62,217 nucleotides of DNA from JASHPR01 sp963833885. GTDB lineage: Bacteria; Actinomycetota; Actinomycetes; Streptosporangiales; Streptosporangiaceae. Shown here piece after piece: positions 1 to 10,777 of this stretch; the stretch's first letter is position 1; every line of letters starts with the position of its first letter. The translations under genes and the position numbers were made by a program. The stretch spans positions 1 to 62,217 of the forward strand of contig CAWHZU010000009.1 of assembly GCA_963833885.1 (NCBI GenBank). The letters run 5' to 3'. The notes under the pieces are model-generated. The model had not been told where the DNA came from. It ran no database searches and saw only the letters and a list, made by a program, of their open reading frames with translations.

Positions 1-1
1 A

Positions 2-1252
2 GCGGACGTGATCGTGGTCGGCGCCGGGCCGGCCGGATCCGCGACCGCGTATTACCTGGCCAGTGCGGGCCTCGACGTGCTCGTCCTGGAGAAGAGTCAT
101 TTCCCGCGGGAGAAGGTCTGCGGCGACGGGCTGGCCCCGCGCGCGGTCAAGGCGCTGACCGGAATGGGCGTGCCGCTCGCGGAGACCGATGGCTGGGCAC
201 GCAGCAAGGGCCTGCGGATCATCGGCGGTGGCGGCCGGATCGAGCTGAACTGGCCGGAGCTCTCCAGCTTTCCGGGATACAGCCTGGTCCGCAGCCGACT
301 CGACTTCGACGAGATCCTGGCCAGGCACGCGGAGAAGGCCGGCGCCCGGGTGCTGGAAGGTGTCAACGTCACCGGCCCGGTGCGCGACGACCGCACCGGC
401 CGGATCATCGGGGTCACCGCGCTCGAGTCGGCCAACGGAGAGAAGGCAGAACGGGAATTCCGCGGGCGCGTCGTGGTCGCCGCAGACGGCAACTCGTCAC
501 GGCTTTCGATCGCGATGGGGCTGCGCAAGCGGGACGACAGGCCGCTCGGTGTCGCGGTGCGCACCTACTACACGAGCCCCCGGCACGACGACGACTACCT
601 GGAGGCGTGGCTCGATCTCTGGGACGGCGAAAAGCTGCTGCCGGGTTACGGCTGGATCTTCGGCATGGGCGACGGGACCAGCAACGTGGGGCTCGGGCTG
701 CTGAACACCTCAGAGGCCTTCGGCAACATCGACTACCGGGTCCTGCTGCGCCGCTGGCTCGCCGGGATGCCCGCCGAGTGGGGCCTGACCGAGGAGAACC
801 GCACGAAGCCGGTGCGCGGTGCCGCGCTGCCGATGGGGTTCAACCGCACCCCGCACTACACCAATGGCCTGCTGCTGGCCGGAGACTCCGGCGGCATGGT
901 CAACCCGTTCAACGGCGAGGGCATCGGCTACGCTCTCGAGGCCGGCGAGATTGCCGCCAGGACCATCGTTCAGGCGCTGGCCAGGCCGACCGCCGCCAGC
1001 ACCGAGACCGTGCTGCGCACCTACCCGACGCAGCTGAAGGACGCCTGGGGCGGCTACTACACGCTGGGGCGCACCTTCGTGGAACTGATCGGCCAGCCGA
1101 AGTTCATGAGGTTCGCAACCAGGCACGGGGTCAAGCGGCCGTACGTCATGCGGTTCACCATGAAACTGCTCGGTAACCTGACCGAGGCACGGGGAGGCGA
1201 CGCGGTCGATCGCGTCCTCAATGCCGTGTCTAAGATGACCCCGGCGGCATAA
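2..1252 (+). CDS. Geranylgeranyl reductase family FAD-dependent oxidoreductase (5' partial)
   Basis: FAD-dependent reductase of the geranylgeranyl reductase/MenJ family, which in actinobacteria saturates isoprene units of menaquinone or other prenyl lipids at the membrane. The frame is open to the first base of the window and the Rossmann motif VGAGPAGSATA begins within a few residues of it, so only a short N-terminus is missing; the GTG at 8 lies inside the first beta strand and is probably not the true start. Further family marks are EKVCGDGLAPRAV (substrate/FAD region, about residue 35) and the second FAD motif GLLLAGDSGGMVNPFNGEGIGYALEAG (about residues 287-313). It lies 34 bp upstream of nuoA on the same strand, which fits a quinone-modifying enzyme beside complex I. 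The exact prenyl substrate cannot be read from the sequence. Confidence 0.88.
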   Translation, partial: ADVIVVGAGPAGSATAYYLASAGLDVLVLEKSHFPREKVCGDGLAPRAVKALTGMGVPLAETDGWARSKGLRIIGGGGRIELNWPELSSFPGYSLVRSRLDFDEILARHAEKAGARVLEGVNVTGPVRDDRTGRIIGVTALESANGEKAEREFRGRVVVAADGNSSRLSIAMGLRKRDDRPLGVAVRTYYTSPRHDDDYLEAWLDLWDGEKLLPGYGWIFGMGDGTSNVGLGLLNTSEAFGNIDYRVLLRRWLAGMPAEWGLTEENRTKPVRGAALPMGFNRTPHYTNGLLLAGDSGGMVNPFNGEGIGYALEAGEIAARTIVQALARPTAASTETVLRTYPTQLKDAWGGYYTLGRTFVELIGQPKFMRFATRHGVKRPYVMRFTMKLLGNLTEARGGDAVDRVLNAVSKMTPAA

Positions 1253-1286
1253 CGGTGACCTGCCACGGCAAGGGGGTGACGAGGGA

Positions 1287-1649
1287 ATGGGCCTGAGCGC
1301 TTACGTCCCGATCATCGTGCTCGGGGCGCTGGCTACGGTGTTCGCCGTCTTCTCCTTGGTCGCGGGCGCGGTCGCCGGCACCAAGCGGTGGAACCGGGCC
1401 AAGCTCGAGTTCTACGAGAGCGGCATCGAGCCAACCCCCGGCAACAACCGCACCAGGTTCCCGGTGAAGTACTACCTCACCGCGATGCTGTTCATCGTCT
1501 TCGACATCGAGATCATCTTCCTGTACCCGTGGGCCGTCGCGTTCGACAGGCTCGGGGTGTTCGGCCTGGTCGAGATGGTCACGTTCGTCGCCACGGTTCT
1601 TGTCGCGTACGCCTACGTGTGGCGGCGCGGCGGTCTGGAGTGGGACTGA
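1287..1649 (+). CDS. nuoA: NADH-quinone oxidoreductase subunit A
   Basis: Small membrane subunit of complex I at the junction of membrane and peripheral arms. The 120 residues contain three hydrophobic helices (about 5-28, 63-85, 90-112), with the conserved loop YESGIEP between helices 1 and 2 and the segment FDIEIIFLYPWAV in helix 2. ATG start, preceded by purine-rich GACGAGGG. First gene of a contiguous nuoA-N operon; promoter elements must lie upstream, perhaps before the reductase gene. Confidence 0.97.
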   Translation: MGLSAYVPIIVLGALATVFAVFSLVAGAVAGTKRWNRAKLEFYESGIEPTPGNNRTRFPVKYYLTAMLFIVFDIEIIFLYPWAVAFDRLGVFGLVEMVTFVATVLVAYAYVWRRGGLEWD

Positions 1650-1688
1650 GGGTGGAGAGGGCGGGCTAAGGGTGGAGAGGGCGGGCTG
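1649..1688 (+). repeat. Exact tandem 20-nt duplication in the nuoA-nuoB spacer
   Basis: Two head-to-tail copies of AGGGTGGAGAGGGCGGGCT plus one base (1649-1668 and 1669-1688) differ only in the last base. The first copy overlaps the nuoA stop codon. Each copy contains the SD-like purine run GGAGAGGG; the one in the second copy lies about 12 nt before the nuoB ATG. Confidence 0.85.
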
Positions 1689-1692
1689 ATAA

Positions 1693-2268
1693 ATGGGTGT
1701 CGAGTCGCAGCTGCCGAGCGGCTTCCTGCTGACAACCGTCGAGCAGGTGATCGGCTACGCGCGGAAGAGTTCGGTCTGGCCGGCCACGTTCGGCCTCGCC
1801 TGCTGCGCGTTCGAGCTGTTTTCGGCCGGCGGGCCGCGGCACGACCTGGCCAGGTTCGGCATGGAACGGGCCGCCGCCACACCACGGCAGGCCGACCTGA
1901 TGGTCGTCGCCGGCCGGGTCAGCCAGAAGATGGCGCCGGTGCTGCGGCAGATCTACGACCAGATGTCCGAGCCCAAATGGGTGATCTCGATGGGCGTGTG
2001 CGCCTCGAGCGGCGGCATGTTCAACAACTACGCGATCGTCCAGGGCGTAGATCACATCGTGCCGGTGGACATTTACCTGCCGGGCTGCCCGCCGCGGCCG
2101 GAGATGCTGCTGGACGCGATCCTCAAGCTGCACGACAAGATCCAGAACATGAAGCTCGGGGTGGACCGGGATAAGGAGATCACCGAGCTGGAGCAGGCCC
2201 GGTTGCGGCGGCTGCCGCTGCTGCCCAGCCTGAGCGGTCCTGCGGGAAGCACGGGGACGGACCGGTGA
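1693..2268 (+). CDS. nuoB: NADH-quinone oxidoreductase subunit B
   Basis: Peripheral-arm subunit holding the terminal 4Fe-4S cluster N2, the electron donor to menaquinone. All four cluster ligands are visible: adjacent Cys37-Cys38 in GLACCAFE, Cys103 in GVCASSGG and Cys132 in GCPPRPE. At 191 aa it has a C-terminal tail slightly longer than compact NuoB proteins. Its stop overlaps the nuoC GTG start by 4 nt, so the two are probably translationally coupled. Confidence 0.97.
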   Translation: MGVESQLPSGFLLTTVEQVIGYARKSSVWPATFGLACCAFELFSAGGPRHDLARFGMERAAATPRQADLMVVAGRVSQKMAPVLRQIYDQMSEPKWVISMGVCASSGGMFNNYAIVQGVDHIVPVDIYLPGCPPRPEMLLDAILKLHDKIQNMKLGVDRDKEITELEQARLRRLPLLPSLSGPAGSTGTDR

Positions 2269-3005
2269 CCGAGACGAACCAGCCGGGCGACGCCGAGAAC
2301 GGCGCCCCGGCTGCTGACCCGGCGGCGATCGCTGGCCGGGATCGGCTTTCTGAGCAGGTGGTGCGCACCGGGATGTTCGGTGTGCAGGGCACCTCGGACA
2401 CCTCCGGGTACGGCGGCCTCAAGGTCCGGCGGCCGCCGCCGCTGTCCAGCCCGCGGCCGTACGGGTCGTACTTCGACGAGGTTGCCGACGCGCTCGCCAG
2501 TTCGCTCGACCAGGCGGGTTCGGGCTTCGGCGACGCCGTGGAGCGGGTCGTCGCCGACCGCGACGAGCTGACCCTTCACGTCCGCCCCGAACGCCTGCTC
2601 GAGATCGCCCGGCGGCTGCGCGACGATCCGGCGCTCGCGTTCGAGATCTGCACCGGGGTCTCCGGCGTGCACATCCCGCTGGACCAAGGGCGCGAGCTGC
2701 ACGCCGTCTACCACATGCTGTCGATCACGCACAACCGGCGGCTGCGGCTCGAGGTGTCGGTGCCCGACGCCGACCCGCACATCCCGTCGCTGGTCGACGT
2801 CTACCCGGCCAATGACTGGCACGAGCGGGAAACCTGGGACTTCTTCGGCATCGTCTTCGACGGGCACCCGGCGCTGACCAGGATCGAGATGCCGGACGAC
2901 TGGAAGGGCCACCCGCAGCGCAAGGATTACCCGCTGGGCGGCATTCCGGTCGAGTACCGGGGTGCGACGATCCCGCCACCTGACGAGCGGAGGGCCTACG
3001 AATGA
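2265..3005 (+). CDS. nuoC: NADH-quinone oxidoreductase subunit C
   Basis: Complex I 30-kDa peripheral subunit. The core runs from about residue 60 to the end and includes YHMLSITHNRRLRLEV and the family motif ANDWHERETWDFFGIVFDGHP, followed by RIEMPDDWKGHPQRKDYPLGG. The first ~55 residues are a polar, Ala/Gly-rich extension, common in actinobacterial NuoC. Starts with GTG overlapping nuoB by 4 nt; its stop overlaps the nuoD ATG by 4 nt. Confidence 0.96.
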   Translation: MTETNQPGDAENGAPAADPAAIAGRDRLSEQVVRTGMFGVQGTSDTSGYGGLKVRRPPPLSSPRPYGSYFDEVADALASSLDQAGSGFGDAVERVVADRDELTLHVRPERLLEIARRLRDDPALAFEICTGVSGVHIPLDQGRELHAVYHMLSITHNRRLRLEVSVPDADPHIPSLVDVYPANDWHERETWDFFGIVFDGHPALTRIEMPDDWKGHPQRKDYPLGGIPVEYRGATIPPPDERRAYE

Positions 3006-4348
3006 GCACCAGCGCGGACCAGGCCGATACCGCTGAGGGCCGCGTCTACAACCTGTCCGGGCAGGACTGGGACGAGGTGGTCGCGGCGGCCGACGAGGCC
3101 AGCGAGGCCGGTGGCGACGAACGCATCGTCGTCAACATGGGCCCGCAGCACCCGTCCACCCACGGCGTGATGCGGCTGATCCTCACCCTGTCCGGCGAGA
3201 CCGTGACCGAGGTCCGTCCGGTGATCGGCTACCTGCACACCGGCATCGAGAAGAACCTCGAGTACCGGACCTGGACCCAGGGCGTGACGTTCGTTACCAG
3301 GGCCGACTACCTGATGCCGATCTTCAACGAGACCGCGTACTGCCTGGCGGTGGAGCGGCTGCTGGGGATCGGGGACCGGATCCCGGAACGGGCCAGCGTG
3401 ATCCGGGTGCTGCTGATGGAGCTGAACCGGATCTCCTCGCACCTCGGCGGGATCGGCCCGCTCGGCCTCGAGCTGGGCGCGTCCACGGTGTTCATCTACG
3501 GGATGCGCGAACGGGAGAAGGTGCTCGACCTGTTCGAGCTGATCACCGGCTTGCGGATGAACCACGCCTTCATCCGTCCCGGCGGCGTGTCGCAGGACCT
3601 GCCGTCCGGCGCCATCGAGAAGCTCAGGGAGTTCCTGGCGGTCATGCCGGGCAAGGTCGGCGAGATCCGGGCGCTGTTCGACGCGGCGCCGGCGTTCATC
3701 GCCAGGACCAAGGGCATCTCCTACCTGGACCTGGCCGGCTGCATGGCATTCGGCGTGACCGGTCCCATGCTGCGCAGCACCGGGCTGCCCTGGGACCTGC
3801 GCAAGAGCCAGCCGTACTGTGGCTACGAGACCTACGAGTTCGACGTGCCGACGGTGACGACGTGTGACGCGTACGGCAGGTACCTGGTCCGGATGGACGA
3901 GATCGACCAGTCACTGCGGATCATCGAGCAGTGCGTGGACCGGCTCGCTGGCAAGCGCCCGGCCCACGATCCGGTGATGATCGAGGACGCTAAGATCGGC
4001 TGGCCGGCCCGGCTCGCGCTCGGCCCCGACGGCCTCGGCCCGGCGCCGGACCACATCGCTCACATCATGGGCCAGTCCATGGAGGCGCTCATTCACCACT
4101 TCAAGCTGGTGACCGAGGGTTTCCGGGTACCGGCAGGCCAGGCGTACGCCGCGATCGAGTCGGCCCGCGGCGAGCTTGGCTGCCACGTGGTCAGCGACGG
4201 CGGCACCCGGCCGTTCCGGGTCCACCTGCGGGATCCCTCGTTCAACCATCTGCAGGCGCTGCCCGCGATGGCGGAGGGCGGGCTGCTGGCCGACGTCATC
4301 CCGGCCATAGCCAGCATCGACCCGGTGCTCGGAGGGGTGGACAGGTAA
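3002..4348 (+). CDS. nuoD: NADH-quinone oxidoreductase subunit D
   Basis: Complex I 49-kDa subunit, which with NuoB forms the quinone-binding site. Recognised by NMGPQHPSTHGVMRL (about residues 45-59), GYLHTGIEKN and the C-terminal HLRDPSFNHLQALP. About 40 acidic N-terminal residues precede the core, typical of actinobacterial forms. ATG at 3002 overlaps the nuoC stop; the last base of its stop codon is the first base of the nuoE start. Confidence 0.97.
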   Translation: MSTSADQADTAEGRVYNLSGQDWDEVVAAADEASEAGGDERIVVNMGPQHPSTHGVMRLILTLSGETVTEVRPVIGYLHTGIEKNLEYRTWTQGVTFVTRADYLMPIFNETAYCLAVERLLGIGDRIPERASVIRVLLMELNRISSHLGGIGPLGLELGASTVFIYGMREREKVLDLFELITGLRMNHAFIRPGGVSQDLPSGAIEKLREFLAVMPGKVGEIRALFDAAPAFIARTKGISYLDLAGCMAFGVTGPMLRSTGLPWDLRKSQPYCGYETYEFDVPTVTTCDAYGRYLVRMDEIDQSLRIIEQCVDRLAGKRPAHDPVMIEDAKIGWPARLALGPDGLGPAPDHIAHIMGQSMEALIHHFKLVTEGFRVPAGQAYAAIESARGELGCHVVSDGGTRPFRVHLRDPSFNHLQALPAMAEGGLLADVIPAIASIDPVLGGVDR

Positions 4349-5033
4349 TGCCAGCGCTTGACGAACTGCGGTCCACGCTGGCCGCCGACGCCGCCGAGAT
4401 CATCGGCCGTTACCCGCAGCCGCTGTCCGCGCTTATGCCGCTGCTGCACCTGGTTCAGGCCGAGGTGGGCTACGTCTCCGAGGACGGCATCAGGTATGTC
4501 GCCGAGCAGCTCGGGCTCTCCGAGGCCTACGTCGCCGCCGTGTCCTCGTTCTACACCATGTACAAGCGCGGCCCGGTCGGCGAATATCACGTCGGCGTGT
4601 GCACCAACTCGCTGTGCGCGGTGATGGGCGGTGACGCGATCTTTGCCGACCTGCTCGAGCACCTGGGCGTCGGCAACGACGAGACCACGCCGGACGGCAA
4701 GGTGAGCCTGGAGCACCTGGAGTGCAACGCGGCCTGTGACTACGCGCCCGTGGTGATGGTGAACTGGGAGTTCTTCGACAACATGACCCCGCAGTCGGCT
4801 CGGGAGCTGGTCGACGGGCTGCGCACCGGTGCCGAGGTCACGCCGACCCGGGGCGCGCCGAGACTGTGCACCTGGAGGCAGGCGTCGCGGATCCTGGCCG
4901 GCTTCCCCGACGGCCAGGCGGCCGGCGGCCACACCGCCGGTGACCCGAGCCTGGCCGGCCTGCGCAAGGCCAAGGAGCAGGGCTGGACGCCGGACCCGCC
5001 GGACTCGGCGAACGGCAGCAACGGAGGACCGCG

Positions 5034-5037
<4 letters not shown>
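4348..5037 (+). CDS. nuoE: NADH-quinone oxidoreductase subunit E
   Basis: 24-kDa thioredoxin-like subunit of the NADH module carrying a 2Fe-2S cluster. The four ligands are visible as Cys85 and Cys90 (CTNSLC) and Cys126 and Cys130 (CNAAC). At 229 aa it is longer than the minimal subunit because of a Gly/Pro/Asp-rich C-terminal tail after about residue 165. It overlaps nuoD by one base and nuoF by four. Confidence 0.96.
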
Positions 5038-6337
<1,300 letters not shown>

Positions 6338-6341
<4 letters not shown>

Positions 6342-8827
6342 CAGTACAGGCGAGCCAGGGCGCGGGCGGCGGACAGGTCGCCCGCCCGGCCGACGGCGTG
6401 ACGGTCACCATCGACGGGTTCGAGATCACCGTCCCCAAGGGGACGCTGGTGATCCGCGCTGCCGAGCAGCTCGGCATCGTGATACCCCGGTTCTGCGAGC
6501 ACCCGCTGCTGTCCCCGGTCGGGGCCTGCCGCCAGTGCCTGGTGCAGATCGAGGGCCAGCCCAAGCCCCCGGCGTCGTGCACGACGACCTGCACCGACGG
6601 CATGGTGGTGCACACCCAGCTGACCTCTGCCGTGGCCGAGAAGGCGCAGCGCGGCGTGATGGAGCAGCTGCTGGTCAACCATCCGCTTGACTGCCCCATG
6701 TGCGACAAGGGCGGGGAGTGCCCGCTGCAGAACCAGGCCATGTCGAACGGTCAGGGCGAGACCCGGTTCCACGGCCCCAAGCGCCACTTCCCCAAGCCGA
6801 TCGCGCTGTCCGCCCAGGTGCTGCTGGACCGGGAGCGGTGCATCCAGTGCACACGCTGCACCAGGTTCGCCGACGAGATCGCGGGCGAGCCGCTGATCGA
6901 CCTGTTCGAGCGCGGCCCGCACGAGCAGATCGGGATCGCCGACGGGGTGCCGTTCGACTCCTACTTCTCCGGCAACACCGTGCAGGTCTGCCCGGTCGGG
7001 GCGCTCACCGGCGCCTCGTACCGCTTCCGGGCCCGCCCGTTCGACCTGGTCTCCACGCCCAGCGTGTGCGAGCACTGTGCCGCGGGCTGTCGGCAGCGCA
7101 CCGACCACCGGCGCGACGCGGTCACCCGGCGGCTGGCCGGCGACGACCCGCTGGTCAACGAGGAGTGGAACTGCGACAAGGGCCGGTGGGCCTTCACGTA
7201 CGCGACGCAGCCGAACCGGCTGATCGGCCCCCTGGTCCGCGATGCCGCGGGTGAGCTGCGGCCAGCATCCTGGCCGGAGGCGATCGCCGCGGCTGCTGCC
7301 GGGCTGGCCGCCGAGCGGGGACGAGCGGCGGTGCTCACCGGCGGGCGGCTCACCCTCGAGGACTCGTACGCCTACGCGAAGTTCGCCCGGCTGGCGCTGG
7401 CCAGCAACGACATCGACATGCGGGCCCGCCCGCACTCGGCCGAGGAGACGCAGTTCCTGGCCGGCAGCGTCGCCGGCCAGTCGTCCGGCGTGACCTACGC
7501 GAGCCTGGAACAGGCCGGCGTGGTGCTGCTGGCCGGGTTCGAGCCGCAGGACGAGTCGCCGATCCTCTTCCTGAGGCTGCGCAAGGCGGCCAGGTCCCGG
7601 GGGCTCACGGTGTACTCGATCGCCGCGCTGGCCGGTCCCGGGCTGGCGCTGATGTCCGGCACGCTGCTGCCGACCGTGCCCGGCGGGGAAGCCGAGGTGC
7701 TTGGCCGGCTGGCAGGCGGCAGCGGCCTGGATGAGGCCGGGGCCGCGGTGGCGCACGCGCTGCGGCAGCCGGGCGCGGTGATCCTGGCCGGCGAGCGGCT
7801 GGCCGAGGTTCCCGGCGCGCTGTCCGCAGCAGCCAGGCTGGCTCAGGAGACCGGTGCCAAGCTGGCCTGGGTGCCGCGCCGGGCCGGCGAGCGCGGCGCG
7901 GTCGAGGCCGGCGCCCTGCCCATGGTGCTGCCGGGCGGCCGGCTGGTCGCCGACCAGGCGGCCCGGGCCGAGGTGGCGCGGGCATGGGGAGTTGCCTCAC
8001 TGCCGTCCGAGCCGGGCCGTGACACTTCGCAGATCCTCGCGGCCACGGCGGCTCAGGAGATCGGGGCCCTGGTCATCGCCGGTGTCGATCCGGCCGACCT
8101 GCCGGACCCGGCGGCGGCGCTCGATGCCCTCGAGGCCGCGCAGTTCGTGGTCAGCCTGGAACTCCGGGTCAGCGCGGTGACCGACCGGGCGGACGTCGTG
8201 CTGCCGGTCTCGGCCGTCGCCGAGAAGGCCGGCACGTTCGTGAACTGGGAGGGCAGGCCGGGCTCGTTCGGCGCAGCGATCGCCGTCCCCGAGTCGTGGA
8301 GTGACCTGCGGGTGCTCGGCGCGCTCGCGGACGAGATGGACGTGCACCTCGGGCTGCCCGACGCCAACGCCGCCCGGCGTGAGCTGAACGCGCTGGTGCC
8401 AGACATCACGTCCAGCTTCCCGGAAACTGCATCAGCCATCCCGACGCGCGGTGCGTCGGCCGCGACGGCCGAGTCCTCAACCCGCCCCGCCCCTGCCAAC
8501 CTCCAGGCAGGCCCGAATCAAGCCTTCCTCGCAACTTGGCATAATCTGCTGGACGCCGGCCGGATGCAGGACGGCGAGCCGAACCTGGCCGCCACCGCCC
8601 GCGCCGCGGTCGCGAAGATGTCGGCGGCGACCGCGGCCGAAGCAGGTGTAGGCGATGGCGGTAAGGTCACTGTGGCCACCGAGCGCGGGACCATCACCGT
8701 GCCCGCCGAGATCGCGGACATGCCGGACCGGGTGGTCTGGCTGCCCACGAACTCGGCTGGCTGCGCGGTGCGCGGCAGCCTCGGCGCTGGCCACGGAAGC
8801 CTCGTCACCGTGAGGAGCGCGACATGA
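6338..8827 (+). CDS. nuoG: NADH-quinone oxidoreductase subunit G
   Basis: 75-kDa iron-sulfur subunit of the NADH module, 829 aa from the ATG at 6338, chosen because it overlaps the nuoF stop (ATGA) and because the frame upstream of it lies inside nuoF. The N-terminal 2Fe-2S ferredoxin domain shows FCEHPLLSPVGACRQC; then come the CxxCxxxC cluster region DCPMCDKGGECPLQN, the 4Fe-4S motif RCIQCTRCTRF, and a molybdopterin-oxidoreductase-like domain with its own Cys set (CEHCAAGCR and later NCDKGRW). The last third is Ala-rich and low in complexity, as in other actinobacterial NuoG. Confidence 0.95.
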
Positions 8828-10221
8828 CCGGCCTTGCCCTCCGGGCGGGTGCGCCGGGCCCCACCTTCCCGACGCTGTCCGACTTCGGGCACGACCCGTG
8901 GTGGCTGGTCATCATCAAGGTGCTGGCGGTTTTCCTGTTCCTGCTGCTCGGCACCTTGTTCGCGATCTGGGCCGAGCGGCGGGTCCTCGGCTACATGCAG
9001 TCCCGGCCGGGGCCGAACCGGGCCGGGCCGTTCGGCCTGCTGCAGTCGCTGATGGACGGCATCAAGCTGGCACTGCAGGAGGACATCGTCCCCCGTGGCG
9101 TCGACAAGGTCCTGTTCTGGACCGCTCCGGCGATATCGGTGATCCCCGCGTTCATCAGCATCGCGATCATCCCGTTCGGGCCCATGGTCTCGATCGCGGG
9201 GGTGCGCACCCCGCTGCAGGTCACCGACCTGCCGGTGGCCGTGCTGCTGGTGCTCGCGATGAGCTCGATGGGCGTGTACGGGATCGTGCTGGCCGGCTGG
9301 TCGTCGACCTCTCCTTACGCCCTGCTCGGCGGGCTCAGGTCCTCCGCCCAGGTGATCAGCTACGAGATCGCGATGGGACTGGCGTTCGTCCCGGTCTTCC
9401 TCTACGCCGGATCGCTGTCGACCAGCGCGATCGTGTCCGCCCAGGCGCACGGGACCGAGTTCCACTGGTTCGGTGTGGGGCTGCACTACCCGTCCTGGTT
9501 CGGCGTGCTGCTGCTGCCGTCGTTCGTGATCTACCTGATCACGATGCTCGGCGAGACCAACCGGATACCGTTCGACCTGCCCGAGGGCGAGGGAGAGCTG
9601 GTGGGCGGCTACCACACCGAGTACTCGTCGCTGAAGTTCGCGATGCTGCAGCTGGCCGAGTACAACAGCGTGATCACCGTCTCCGCGCTGGCGACCACGC
9701 TGTTCCTGGGCGGCTGGCAGGCGCCGTGGCCGATCTCGGTGTGGTCGGGTGCCAACACCGCCTGGTGGCCGCTGCTTTGGTTCCTGATCAAGGTCTGCGC
9801 GTTCGTGTTCGTCTTCTTCTGGCTCCGCGCCTCACTGCCCCGGATCCGGTACGACCAGCTCATGCGGCTGGGCTGGAAGGTGCTGATCCCCTCTGCCCTC
9901 GGCTGGACGCTGATGATCGCGACCATCCGGGTGTGGCGCCGCCAGGGCGGGAGCACCGGCGTCTACATCGTCGGCGGCGCGATCGTCGTGGTGCTGCTGC
10001 TGCTCGCGTGGGCCTGGGACAGCTCGGCGGCCAAGCGTGCCCAGGCAGCCGAGGACCTCGATGAGGCCGATGCGTCTGCCGAGGCCGAACCCGGGGCGTT
10101 CCCGGTCCCGCCCATCGACCTGCCGCATTATCACGGGGTCGGCGTCCACCCGGAGGGGTCCGCCGCGGGCCCGCCCCCCGCTACCGAAGCCGCCGCAGCA
10201 AAGGAGGTCACCGGTGCCTGA
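8824..10221 (+). CDS. nuoH: NADH-quinone oxidoreductase subunit H
   Basis: Membrane subunit contributing to the quinone chamber. About eight transmembrane helices are evident, with conserved loops AERRVLGYMQSRPGPNRAGPFG (about residues 49-70), ETNRIPFDLPEGEGELVGGYHTEYS and FFWLRASLPRIRYDQLM. A hydrophilic C-terminal tail of about 65 residues follows the last helix, an extension seen in actinobacteria. It overlaps nuoG by 4 nt and the nuoI start by 8 nt. Confidence 0.96.
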   Translation: MTGLALRAGAPGPTFPTLSDFGHDPWWLVIIKVLAVFLFLLLGTLFAIWAERRVLGYMQSRPGPNRAGPFGLLQSLMDGIKLALQEDIVPRGVDKVLFWTAPAISVIPAFISIAIIPFGPMVSIAGVRTPLQVTDLPVAVLLVLAMSSMGVYGIVLAGWSSTSPYALLGGLRSSAQVISYEIAMGLAFVPVFLYAGSLSTSAIVSAQAHGTEFHWFGVGLHYPSWFGVLLLPSFVIYLITMLGETNRIPFDLPEGEGELVGGYHTEYSSLKFAMLQLAEYNSVITVSALATTLFLGGWQAPWPISVWSGANTAWWPLLWFLIKVCAFVFVFFWLRASLPRIRYDQLMRLGWKVLIPSALGWTLMIATIRVWRRQGGSTGVYIVGGAIVVVLLLLAWAWDSSAAKRAQAAEDLDEADASAEAEPGAFPVPPIDLPHYHGVGVHPEGSAAGPPPATEAAAAKEVTGA

Positions 10222-10777
10222 CTTCCTCAACTCGATCAAAGGGTTCGGCATCACGTTCCGGCAGATGTTCCGGCCCATCGATACCGTCCAGTACCCGGAA
10301 GAGAAGAAGCCGACCGCTCCGCGGTTCCACGGCCGGCATCAGCTGAATCGCTGGCCGGACGGGCTGGAGAAGTGCATCGGGTGCGAACTGTGCGCCTGGG
10401 CCTGCCCGGCCGACGCCATCTACGTCGAGGGCGCGGACAACACCGAGGAAGAGCGCTACTCGCCCGGTGAGCGGTACGGCCGCGTCTACCAGATCAACTA
10501 CCTGCGCTGCATCCTGTGCGGGCTGTGCATCGAGGCGTGCCCGACCCGCGCGCTGACCATGACCAACGAGTACGAGCTCGCCGACGACAGCAGAGAGGCC
10601 CTGATCTGGACCAAGGAGCAGCTCGTGGCGCCGTTGCAGCCGGGCATGGAAGCCCCGCCGCACCCGATGCGCCTCGGCGAGACCGAGCAGGACTACTACC
10701 TGCTCGGCACGTCCGGGATCGCGGGTAACCCGAACATCGCCGAAGAGGGCCGGCTCGGAACGGACGACGAACGATGA
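10214..10777 (+). CDS. nuoI: NADH-quinone oxidoreductase subunit I
   Basis: 23-kDa ferredoxin-like subunit carrying two 4Fe-4S clusters (N6a, N6b). Both motifs are present: CIGCELCAWACP and CILCGLCIEACP. I chose the GTG at 10214 because it gives the family N-terminus (PDFLNSIKGFGITFRQMF), has an AAGGAGG ribosome site at 10201-10207, and overlaps only the last 8 nt of nuoH; the frame extends further upstream inside nuoH but without NuoI character. Product 187 aa. Its stop overlaps the nuoJ ATG. Confidence 0.95.
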   Translation: MPDFLNSIKGFGITFRQMFRPIDTVQYPEEKKPTAPRFHGRHQLNRWPDGLEKCIGCELCAWACPADAIYVEGADNTEEERYSPGERYGRVYQINYLRCILCGLCIEACPTRALTMTNEYELADDSREALIWTKEQLVAPLQPGMEAPPHPMRLGETEQDYYLLGTSGIAGNPNIAEEGRLGTDDER

